Translations under genes and position numbers: made by a program
Source: Uranotaenia lowii
Lineage: Eukaryota > Arthropoda > Insecta > Diptera > Culicidae
Assembly (NCBI RefSeq): GCF_029784155.1
Contig: NC_073692.1
Location: forward strand, 330,355,920 to 330,419,919
Direction of reading: 5' to 3'
DNA: 64,000 bases
Notes under the pieces: model-generated
Databases searched by the model: none
The model's input: only the letters and a program-made list of their open reading frames with translations
What the model was told of the DNA's origin: nothing
Shown: in pieces, positions 28,900 to 40,044 of the stretch
Numbering within the stretch: position 1 is the first letter of the stretch
How the letters are laid out: every line of letters begins with the position of its first letter

Positions 28900-31650
28900 A
28901 AAGACGGTCACCCGAAAACACTCATTCACGAAACACAACTCACATACAAAATCTTAGGTCATTAATTAAAAAAAAAAAGAAACACATATATTCAGGTTAG
29001 TGAACAGAAACAAAAAAAAATTAGTTGCTAAATAAGACAGAAAATATCTTCTATGGAAATATTAAACCAAGTAAAACAAACAAACAAGTCAAATGCACCA
29101 GCAATGCCAGCGAAAAAGAGAGAAAGGGAATGATTCACCGACACTGTCGAAACTGGTATTTGCAAAAACGTTACGTGGAGAGAGGAAAAATTCAGAGAGA
29201 AAAAACTTAACCCACACTTACCAATACAAAGTAATCCATAGGCAACGAAGTAAATGTAATTGTTCTCTGAAAGTGGTGTGTGGAAATCTGTCACAACAAC
29301 CAATGCAAGTCGTTGGCAGTTTAATAGTAAACAAACAACAAATACATTGAACATCGTGAGCACACATCTGTCAACTCTACGTAAACAATACAAAAAAAAA
29401 ACAAAAAGCACTAAGAAGATTAAACAAAACTAAACCAAATATAAATCTTTCGAACTCTACTAAGTGTTTAAGATAAGCAAACAAAAACAAATGATGAAAA
29501 ATAATGAAAAACAGGAAAACTGAAAGTAAAACAAACCTTAAATAGTCAATGTGTCTTCGTGGTGTATGGATAAAAGCCATTAAAAACGAAAAAAAAAAGG
29601 AGAAGAAAAACCTACAGATTAATTGAACATTTAAAAAACACAAGTATTACAAACCGCTCTAGAAATATTTTTGTATCAACAGATGACAGAGAAAGTAAAA
29701 GAAGGAAAGAAAATCTGATAGAAACTAATCAATCAGTGTACGCTGTAAAAATCTGACTCTAAATAACCAGCGAAAAGATCATCGTCGTTCTTTCATGAGG
29801 TAATTTTCTCATGTAGTCGATGCCTACAGGAAGTGTAAATCTTTTTCTCAAACTGAAATCATCGATAGGCATTTTTAAAACATTTTTTTTTGTTATTCAT
29901 TACTCTCACCCCAAAATCAACAACATACCCACACACACACACACTCAATGCAAAATGAAACGCAAGCTTATACACATAGAAGAAATAAACACTACAAAAA
30001 ATCTATAGGTAAAGGAATCTTTCATGTGTAAGTATTATTAAAAGAAATATTTATACACATCAAAATAAAGTAAACAAAACACAAATCAACTGCAGATTAA
30101 TTTTGATAGAATTGTACAGGATAATCAGTTCTTTAAGCCAGTAGCAAATGGAGCACCCGAAAAGGGGTCGAGGTGAGTCAAAAAAACGAACGAGTAAAAC
30201 TCTTAGAGTGGAAAACTGAAGGTGGCTCCATTTTGCCAGAAATGATTTAAAATTAGTCTCGAGCTAAAGAAAACGAAGAAAAAAATAAAACAAAATCACT
30301 GACATCGGGAATTCAAATATTGGTCAGCTTTGACGCGGTATTTTTTATATATAATAAGCATACAGTGCGAAACATATTTGTGTAAAATCCATATGTTACC
30401 GAAAAGAAAAATGGAAGTCATAAAAGAATTTTTACCAAGTAATACAAATTTAACCTTATTAAAGTAGTACTAGTAAAAGAGATAAAAAAAACAAACCAAC
30501 AACAAATCAGGCCGAGCAAAGCATCAGGGGTGCTTCAAAAGTATCCGCTGTGAGGAGCCACATTTTCTGAAAAAAAAGATTATACACACACACATCAGAG
30601 TCGAATAAACAAAGAAAGAATAATTCCTACCAAGGAACAACTCGTTCTGTCAAATGGAAGCAGAGAAGCTAATTTTAGAAAAATAAAAACAAACGCCAGC
30701 AACCAATAAGAAGCCGTTTTGATGATTTTAGCAAAAAAAATTCACTCACACACAGTCACAAAACCTTTTTCTATTGAAAACCAATAGAGATAACTGCTGC
30801 TACAGCGAAAAAACTGTTACCACACAACGTAAAAGACACCTCTTTCAGTTGTTTCATAATGAAAACAAACATCCAGGCGTAAACGTTAAACCAAGAAAAC
30901 CAAAACCTTATTATGGGGATCTAAATTCAAACCGTGTCAAACGGCAAAGCAGAACAAAAAATTATCGAATGTGTCATTGATCGATATAAGAGTAAAACAA
31001 CATATACAGGCACCCCATCCCCCAAAAGATCGTCGAAAGAGATGAGAAGAAGAAAAACAATGTGAATGCTTTAATTGATATATGTATATACAAAAGATGT
31101 CATAAAATGAATCACAACTAATAAAAAAATACACAACAAAAGAAAACAAACCAGTGTACGGTATAAAACAAAAAAGAATATTAATGTTATTTATTTATTG
31201 ATATTTATGTATAAAAAAAAGATAAAGAAAAAAACCAAAGCATGGCAAAATGCATTCTGATACAAAAACAAGAAGTAAAAACCAACCAACAACGGGTTGC
31301 GGAATGCAGACAGTGACAGTGAAAGAGCGCTAGATGCATGTGTCAAAAGAAATACCCGCAGAGAACAGACAAATACAAGACAAGCACACTCAACTGAAGA
31401 ACACACACATACGAAGCTAATAGAATACAAACAAAACTGAACTTAAAACCCAAAGGAAGGCTAAAGAAAAGTCGCATAAGAGGGCGATCGAGGTTTAACA
31501 GTTGTTACACACACAATAGGGAGTGATCGGGATAGAGAGTCAGTTGAGTGCGCAAAGAAGTGAGAGACGACGAACATACACACAGAAAAACCGATGAGGA
31601 GAGGGAAACCGTATCATAACTGAATAAATAAATAAATAATGATGAAAACT
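28900..31650 (+). other. A-rich non-coding region, candidate distal Alk 3' UTR
   Basis: This 2.7-kb stretch is strongly purine/A-rich on the + strand with many AAACAAAC runs and CACACA tracts. It contains no transposon termini. It ends near GAATAAATAAATAAATAATG (about 31621-31640), overlapping poly(A) signals followed by a GTGTTTGATTTGTT stretch. The composition resembles long insect 3' UTRs and the 22200-23050 segment. If it belongs to Alk, the UTR spans the 5.3-kb satellite. It could instead be an unrelated non-coding transcript. Confidence 0.35.
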
Positions 31651-31917
31651 CGGACGTGTTTGATTTGTTGGAAAGAAAAGAATTTCCTTTAATTTTCAGT
31701 TTTGAAACACTCGCCTAGATGGTTGGGATTGTAAACAAACCCCTCAGAACACAGTGGGTCAGACCAGACCAATCGATGGTCAAAACCTCATATCTTTTTT
31801 ATTTGAGATCCTTCAGGTTTGATGACTTCAGAAAAGTTGTTCTTCTGTTCTATATCTTAATTTGGTGTATTTTTTGTGAATATGAATATTCGAAAAAATG
31901 ATCTAGATAACTATGAT

Positions 31918-32840
31918 CACAGAAAACAGACGTACAAGCTCGAACAAAAATCTTCAAAAAAGTGTGTAAAATTTCAAATATTGACATCCAAAAAAATACG
32001 TTGAAAATTGACTTGAAACAGTGCCATCTATTGCGCCGTTCAAAACTTACAAATCAGATTTTCAAAATAGACGGGTTCAATTTATTGCTAGACAAATGCA
32101 ATAAGAGTTACTCTTGACTGAACAAAATTTCAATACGGTTTTTACTTATTGATTTTTCCGGTGAGTGAAACAACTTTTTTTTTAAATTTACATAACGCTT
32201 CTGGTTAATTTTCTTCACCCATCATCAGATGTCTCCCAGAGTAACCCGAAACGTTACGTTAATTTAAAAATTTAAAAAAAGTTGTTTCACTCACCGAAAA
32301 AAGTCAATAAGTAATAACGTATAAAAAGAACCGGTGATAAACTTTTATTTATTCCTATATTTTTGTACTACTGAGGCAGTCGAAATAACTAACAGTTTGA
32401 CAATAAATTTTTGCACTTCTTGAACGGTTATCATCAGAAGACGAACGACTATATCCAGTTAATTAGGAACATTCTTGGCGATCAGTCTTACCCGTTAGAA
32501 CTGATTCTAGACATCTTGAAGTGGGTTACTTTCAAGTATCACTTTTGCATCCCATTGTCCAAAATTTGGCACTTCTAGCTTGAAGGAAAACGCGATTAAT
32601 TTTCAAGATATTGTTACGAAACTTTACCTGCAATTTTCTTGAAACATGTCAAATAGTTCATGCGACCTGTTCAAAGGTGACCAAAATTTTGTTTTTTTTT
32701 TCTTAGTTTGGTTTCGACAGTTCTCTTTGGTGCGTTTGGAGACATCTGGTGGTGCAGCCAAAAAACAAAAATTGATTCAAAACGATTGTTGGAAATTTTA
32801 CTCTAGTGTCATGGGCTAGCTTGTACGTCTGTTCTCTGTG
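31918..32840. mobile_element. TIR element with a perfect 7-bp target duplication and internal hairpin
   Basis: The left end is CACAGAAAACAGACGTACAA and the right end, reverse-complemented, is CACAGAGAACAGACGTACAA. CTATGAT flanks both sides (31911-31917 and 32841-32847). Farther in, a CCATCTATTGCG / CATCTGGTGGTGCAG pair continues the inverted repeat. An inner hairpin has arms at about 32145-32190 and 32270-32320 around GTGAGTGAAACAACTTTTT. There is no transposase. The superfamily is unclear from a 7-bp duplication. Confidence 0.75.
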
Positions 32841-32847
32841 CTATGAT

Positions 32848-33972
32848 CAACTTATCAATGGCCAAAACTATATTCACCGTTTTGACAATCTCGCTCACGG
32901 CAGAAGTGAGGTGTGGGTAGTCAAATATACATACAGCATCGTGCTTGTCTATTCTTCATCTCTCTTTAGCCACCAAATAGATCCAATTCGCATTTCTGAA
33001 TCCGAAGGAATGCTATTTTGAAAATAAATTTAAGGGTACACCCAAAATAATCCACACGTCGTGGCTACGTGAAAAACTACATAATTTTTATCCAATTGAT
33101 TTTCACGTAAATTGTACGAAAAAAATTAGTAAACGCTCCCCTAATAGGAATTTTGGCTTGGTGAATATCGCGTAAAACTTACGTGAAATTCAAGTGAGTT
33201 CAACGCGATGTGATGATGGAAGCAACGTAGAATGTGTTCAGTATTGAAATTATGTTTGAGTCTTTTCTATTAATATTTTTTCGTCTCTACTTTCGGTAAA
33301 AAAAAATAAAAATTAATTTAATTTGATCGCAAACATAATTTATTTAAATTACCGTCACTGTTCATACACGTACACTGCCCTTTCATTAAATTGTCATTAG
33401 AAAACTCAATTCCGGGACCTCTATGTGGAATACTGTGTCCTTTTTTTAAATAAGAATGAAACTACCTAATTGATGAATAATGTAATTTTCGACGGGGAAA
33501 TCAATATACACTTACCTCCACGCTGGCGACGCTCGGATTCACATTGCTTGTGCTAAGGCCCCGCAGGATGATAAGTGTGGTCTATTGGTCGACTTCCGAC
33601 GACAGCAAAAAAAAAAAACAAGTAAGCTGACTGACAAGAAGTCCCTTTTCGAATAAGATTATATTACCACTATCATCCACTTATTTCCAGATGTCTGAAC
33701 ATAGTGAAAAATCTTGATCTTTTATCACTTTGCGTCTGCACTAGAAATCCAAAATCTACTGAAAATTTCAATTCCTCAACCTAATATAATAAAATTTCAT
33801 ATTTTTACGAAGAATTCCATTCCATACCAAAGTTATATTGTTTTCCTTAGATTATTTTTTTTTGAGTGTGTTGAAAAAAAAAGTTTTTCTGATAAATCGC
33901 AATATCATTCAACTCCAACTTCCTCTACCTATAGAATTGTAATAACAAACGATTTTTCAATTTTCGTTATTG
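32848..33972. other. Intergenic DNA without identified gene
   Basis: No gene was recognised. At 33030-33200 there are repeated ACGTGAAAA / TTCACGTAA motifs in both orientations, which look like another decayed inverted-repeat element without clear ends. Confidence 0.4.
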
Positions 33973-33980
33973 GTTTAATG

Positions 33981-34795
33981 TAGGGTTGCCATCCGTCCCG
34001 CAAAACCGGGACATGTCCCGCTTTTTTGTTGAATGTCCCGCTGTCCCGCTTTTTTCTAAAAATGTCCCACTTTTTTTCTTGGAAAACTTGTACAAAGTTA
34101 ACTGACTAGCACTGGAAAAAAATTAAATTTAGTCAACATTTGGATACTGTGATGAGCAGAAAATCTTTCAAATACTTTTTTTTCTCAAAATAAGCAGCAA
34201 TTTTCATAATTTATATAAGACAGTACTGAATAATTCTAAAGCTCTTAGCATTACAGCAAAATTTTGATTCAGTTAAGTGTTCTTGAAGCAGGTTAAACCA
34301 ATGTATGAAGAGAATATTGTTTAAGTTGCTTCCAAATAATTATTATAGAATCATAAAGATAATTTTCTTCGCCGGAATCTTAATTAAATTGCCTTATGTT
34401 TAACACAACGTTTACCTACTCATTTGTCTGAAATATATACAAATGGAAGTTTTCCTGAGTTTTCAAAATTTTACACAAATTACCAAACAAACTTATTTTC
34501 ATACAAATTACACAAAGGTTTTTTACTCGATAACCATTAACATTTACGACTTAAAATATTTCCTCTAAAATTACGTGTTAAATCGCGGTGCGAATGACAA
34601 AAAAACCATGTAAATAGAAGTCGTGTAAGAACAACTGAGCAAAAACTCGCTTTATAAAAAAACGTATATACGTATAAGTTTAGCTAGACAATTAAGCTTT
34701 TTTAAGAGTTTCTCACATGTCCTGCTTTTTTCGGCTGTGTCCCGCTTTTTTTCGTTAAATGTCCCGCATTTTTCTGAAAGTATCTGGCAAGCCTA
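33981..34795. mobile_element. hAT-like non-autonomous element of the TAGGGTTGCCA family
   Basis: The left end is TAGGGTTGCCATCCGTCCCG and the right end, reverse-complemented, is TAGGCTTGCCAGATACTTTC. The flanks are a perfect 8-bp duplication, GTTTAATG at 33973-33980 and 34796-34803. TGTCCCGCTTTTTT-type motifs repeat at both ends, likely subterminal binding repeats. It is 815 bp and has no transposase. Confidence 0.88.
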
Positions 34796-35013
34796 GTTTA
34801 ATGTCTAGTTTCTGGAAAATATAAATTTATAACGGGTTTTGTCCAAGCATTCGTAAGGGCCTGCCCCACTGTGTGACATAACTAAATCAAGTCACTATTT
34901 TATCTGAATATTATGAGTTTTGAAATTATTCGGATAAGTTAGATACTGTTTTTCCATAAATTCCCACAATTGCCTCTACAATTTTACTGTTATTTTGTTC
35001 TATCATAGAGATA

Positions 35014-36104
35014 CACAGAAAAAAATCGGAATCCTTAACAACACTGAAATTGAAAACCTTTATCATTACATGACGTGTAACGCGATTTATAAATGTAAAT
35101 TTACAAATTCAAAAAAGTTGAATCCTTAACAGCACTGAATTCGTATGACACAAATATTACTTGACACGGAACGCGATTATTTGATGTAAATTTACATCAC
35201 ATATGATGTAAATAAAAAGAAGCATCACATATGACGGAATTTTCAGTGCGAATGGAAAATTACACGTCTTTAATATTTTACATGTCTTTCAATTTTACAC
35301 GTCTTTCGAAGTTTACAGACGTGGAATAATCAACTCGCACTGAAAGTTCCATCATATGTGATGCTTATTTTTCGTTACATTATGTATATGTGATGTAATT
35401 TTACAATTTATTTTGGTCGCGCAAAACTCTAAACAACACTGAAATAGAAGTTTCTGAAAATTACACGACATGGAATGTTATAAGGACATTGAATTTGAAT
35501 TTAATCAATATTACACTACACTGAACGTGATAATGTCATGTAAAATTATAGACTGCCAAGAACCAGGAACAGACAAATGTAAACAAAGTGTTAGTCAAAT
35601 CGTGCACCAATGTATTTCGTTTGAGCAGTTTCCCCGCGAGTGAGTTTTCTTTTTTGTTGGTTCCCGGAGATCTTTGAGAAGCGCGGATGCGGTTCTTGAA
35701 GCGGCTCCACTTTACTCAACTTTAGATCCGGTACTACGGGGAAGAAAATAAAAGTAAATGAATGTGACTCCTAATAAAATTGGTGAAATAAAATGAATTA
35801 TATTAAATATAGAAGGATTTTATTTTTACTAAGATAGAAAAATTCCCTTGCTGAATCATATTAGCAATAAATAAAACAAAACAAATTCCAATTGGAAAGT
35901 TTTACTTCCAATATTCAGTGATTTTATAATTTACATCATTTTTATTTTACACGTCGCAAAATTTTACATCAATTTTTATTTTACACGTTGCAAAACTTTA
36001 CTGGCGTGTAATTTCCAACTAGCACTGAAAATTCCGTCATATATGATGCTTCTTTTTATTTACTTCACATGTGATGTGATTTTACAGATTTTTTTCGTAG
36101 TGTG
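35014..36104. mobile_element. Inverted-repeat-rich MITE-like element
   Basis: The ends, CACAGAAAAAAATC and reverse-complemented CACACTACGAAAAAAATC, are similar and are flanked by TA on both sides. Inside, the segment AAGCATCACATATGACGGAA with TTTCAGTGCGA occurs at about 35220 and in reverse complement near 35345 and 36040, so several hairpins are nested. A GC-richer block at 35570-35740 interrupts it. No ORF was seen. Confidence 0.5.
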
Positions 36105-36254
36105 TAGTTCAATGGTGGCTCCAGAGAGCAGCTTGAACACTGGATTGTATCATTTTTATCTCGTTATTGTTGATGACAACTGAACTCATAAAAATTGATC
36201 CACTTTTTTTCTCTTCTAACATGATCAGGAAAATATGATTGCAAAACTCATTGC

Positions 36255-37096
36255 CAGTTTCGGCATCGCTAACTAAAAAAATAGCGCCGCTAATTAAATC
36301 GCTAACTCATTCAAAGTTAGCAATCGCTAATTTAATACGCTAAATGTGCGAAAAAAGTTATCGCTTTAAGCGGAAATGGCAAATCGCTAACTGTTGACCA
36401 ACATTAAGACCGGAACAAATATCAAATCCTTCTTTTGTCATGACCTTCCCCTCTTAGATTTTACCACCTCTTCAAGGTGGAATAAATAAATTTTCGAGTA
36501 TTTCATTCAATATATTCGATAAATTTATCAAATTTTCATACAGTTTTACGAGCAAAATGATTAAGGTGGGAGTTTTATCACCTCTGTGTGTTCACTAATA
36601 AAAAAAAAATAGAATTTTAAAATAACTTCAAAGCAAAAGAACAGAATGTGGATGATTGAAGCTATTTATTTTTTTCATTTAAATTTTAGTTAAAAAATTA
36701 CTCAATTCATCAATTTATCTTTGGGGCATATCATTCCAATTTGTTGTTTTTTGCATTATTTTACATTATCTTTATTTAAAATCTTTAACCTGTTTCCCCC
36801 TTTTACAAACTGGCAGGAGCATTATCAAACGTGAACGTTTAACTCAAGTACGCATTCCTCCAACGAATCCTTAACTTTAACTTAATTAATGACAAACAGC
36901 CTATCTTTTCACTAAAATTTTGAGAGGTTGATACAAATATATGGGAGTTAGTGGTCTTCAATTAGCGGAACCGGAATTAAGCGGAACTTTTTAATTCGCT
37001 AGATCAATCAAAACTAAGCGGCAAAACTAAATCGAAAACCAAAATTTAGCGGACTAACTAGCAATTAGTGGATTTGCGCTTTAATGCCGAACCCTG
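36255..37096. mobile_element. hAT-like non-autonomous element of the CAGGGTTCGGCAT family
   Basis: The left end is CAGTTTCGGCATCGCTAAC and the right end, reverse-complemented, is CAGGGTTCGGCATTAAAGCG. The perfect 8-bp duplication CTCATTGC flanks it (36247-36254 and 37097-37104). TCGCTAA / TTAGCGG motifs repeat many times near both ends. It is 842 bp with no transposase. Confidence 0.85.
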
Positions 37097-37230
37097 CTCA
37101 TTGCATAAAAATACCTTAGTTTGGAAACCTTTACGATGGTGTTCAAAACATAAAACTAGTCGCAAAGTTTTACATCATTTGCCTTTTCCGCTTCGTACAA
37201 TTGACAAGGGATGAACATTCCACATTAATA

Positions 37231-38816
37231 CAGTGAGCGAAATAAGAATAGCACCACTATGTGTTTTGCTTGTTAAAATATGAATGATTGAAAATTACGA
37301 AAATTTTCTTCCACAGTTTGTTCTGAATTGCTTAACGGATAAATAAATAAGTTTACTTTTTTTGGTCGTAGGAATTGGCGTTGAGGACCAAAAATGTGAA
37401 AAAGGGGGGCGAAATAAGAATAGCACCACTTGAGGTTTTCAACAAAAACAAGTTTATTTTTAAATATTTACTGTGTAAAAGTGAATAATAATGATTCTAC
37501 GAATTATTTGAATAGATAACTGCATTTTAAGTAGTTTTCCAGAATTCCAAAGGTTTTCAAAGGTATTCAAAGGGGGTTTTAAGAGATGCTCCTCTAGCGT
37601 TAAGGAATTTGATATTTGAGCTATAAAACTTTATCAAACTGCTTGATTTCTTCAGTTATGAATCTTAAGTATGATGCAAAATGATGAAACATAGATTTGA
37701 GGCTAAGTTTTAACCAAAAACAGGCTTCAAATTCAAAAATACTTACGTTTTTTAACAGTCAAACACTTTTTCTCTAGTTTTAAGTCATAGATGGCAGCAT
37801 TTTCTTGCTATTTAACCAAATTCATGCCCATTTTCGAATATCCGGGATTAATTAGGAAGTGCTGGTTGATTTTGGTCAAGAAATAAATACATGTACAGTG
37901 TGAACCCTTTGGAAATTCTAAAATCACTAAATCCGAAAAAAAAAATTAAAATTGCATCAAGGTCACTAAAAGTGATTTTTTTGGACCAATTATCAGAATA
38001 AAGTTAAACTTTGCGATGGAGCTTGATGGACCAGACGGCTAGCAGTATTATTAGTATGATTTGCAATTGAATGGGAAGTTGAGATGAGCAGGAATTTTGG
38101 CAGTTGTACATTTTTGTGCTGGTAATTCTTTTGCAAATCCGGAAAAGCTTTCTGCAGCGTGAACTTCCACAAAACTGTGATGGGAAAATACCTCGAAATG
38201 ATGAATATGGGCCTAAATAAACCTGGAAAATCTTTATTGAGACTAAATTTGGTTTTAACTGCAAGATGGTGCTGCCATCTACGAGTTGAAACTGGAAAAA
38301 GTGTGGTTTATTGAACAAAATCAAAGTTTTTGATTCCCAATCTATTTTTTATGATTTAAAATTAATCCCGAATGTTTGTTTCATCTTTTTACGTCATTTA
38401 ATGAAGAAAGTAAGTAGTTTGGTAAAGAACTACAGCTCAAATATCAAATTTCTTAACGCTAGAGGAGCATCTCTTAAAACCCCCTTTTAAAACCTGTGAA
38501 AACCTTTGGAATTCTGGAATGCAGTTATCCATTCAAATAGTTCGTAGAAGCATTATTATTCACTTTTACACAGTAAATATTTAAAAATAAACTTGTTTTT
38601 GTTGAAAACCTCAAGTGGTGCTATTCTTATTTCGCACCCCTTTTTCACATTTTTGGTCCTCAACGCCAATTGCTACGACCAAAAAAAGTAAACTTTAGCT
38701 TGATTTATCCGTTAAGCAATTCAGAACAAACTGTGGAAGAAAATTTTCGTAATTTTCAATCATTCATATTTTAACAAGCAAAACACATAGTGGTGCTATT
38801 CTTATTTCGCTCACTG
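37231..38816. mobile_element. Tc1-like element forming one long imperfect palindrome
   Basis: It starts CAGTGAGCGAAATAAGAATA and ends with its reverse complement, between TA dinucleotides (37229-37230 and 38817-38818), as for Tc1/mariner. Inverted similarity continues far inward. The block with AACTGTGGAAGAAAATTTTC occurs at about 37310 and 38730, a block around GAGGAGCATCTCTTAAAACCCCC at about 37595 and 38465, and GATGGCAGC at about 37790 with its complement at 38270. Most of the 1,586 bp can therefore fold on itself around about 38020. No transposase ORF remains. Confidence 0.85.
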
Positions 38817-38818
38817 TA

Positions 38819-40042
38819 TTTGATTCAAAATTCCGTATCATTGGTGAAAAATAAACGCCTTTACCTTTGACATCTTCGAGATAACAACATTTAAACAAAA
38901 ATTGTGTTCTTCGAAAATTTTATGGATTTGCCATATTTGTTATTCAGATAATAGATTATCTGATTGATATTTTACGTTTTACAATACATATAAAAGATTC
39001 AGCTATAGTTATATGATTGGTTTTATGCGTTCAACAATAAATATAATAGATTCAACTGTAATCGTATGCTGAATTGTGCATTCAATAAATATAGTAAATT
39101 CAACTATACTGGTGTAGTTGATTTAACCGTAAATATAATAGATTAAATTATATTTCTATAATGGATTTCACGCATTGAACTATATACTTTTATTCGTGGT
39201 GCTGAATTGGGGCTTGTGATATTGTAGTTTAGTTGGCAAGTCAGTTGCTTCCTGAGCCGATGTCCGTGAGTCCGTGAGCCCCAAGAGTATCGATCACAGT
39301 TGTATCGGATACGTTTTTCAATGACTGTCCTCCAACTACATCGTTGATATAAGTGGCGAATGACATAAAGAGGGTAGTCTTCATGGTAGATGATTTCAGA
39401 CACGTTTATTAGAACCTTCAAAAAAAGGTAGATAAATCAAAAAAATATGAAATTATTTTTTTTTTAAACTATCAGTTTACAAGATTTCGGGAAACTTTAA
39501 CAACATGATGATGATGATGAAACAAATAGTTACACTTCCAGCGGTTTTGTTTTTGATGGCAACAACAGGCCTAGGCAGCTGCTGCACCATCGGTCAGCGG
39601 CTATGGATTGCCGCCTGTAGGGAGTACCTGACCCTGACATACCTGGCACGACGATTGACTTAGAAAATGGTCTGTGTTTTGGGACCAGAACACTTTTCGG
39701 ACCGTATTTAGAAAAGCTCGCGACGATTTAGTTTTAACTTAAAAACGACAACTCTTTATTTTCGGTTCGATTGATTGGGTGTTTATTGGGGGCGATCTTA
39801 ATAGCTCGGCGGTTTGGTTTGGACTGTGTCTACACTTGTGTTGTACCAAAAGTGGCGAATGGTGGAACAGAATACAAATCAATAAAATTTCACACATCTA
39901 CATTTTGTGAATATGAAATGAGAAAAGAGCATAATTTTTACTCTGTGTGCATATTTCTCCCTGTACTGAACAGAGCATAAGCTCTTTTAGATTGCTTTCG
40001 GGTTGGTCTAAATTCCCGTCAAAAGATGTCAATATCTTTCCC
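38819..40042. other. Intergenic DNA without identified gene
   Basis: AT-rich to about 39200, then mixed composition. A run of ATGATGATGATG occurs at 39507-39518. A GC-richer stretch at 39550-39660 encodes no recognised protein. Repeated AATATAATAGATTCAACT-like phrases lie at 38990-39160. Confidence 0.45.
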
Positions 40043-40044
40043 TA

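Noticed and set aside
29025..31430. Many short ORFs in the A-rich region on both strands
   Set aside because: Composition-driven (AAA/AAC or TTT/GTT codons), with no motif or consistent frame.
32806..33021. 71-codon + strand ORF
   Set aside because: It starts inside the right inverted repeat of the 31918-32840 element and shows no protein similarity.
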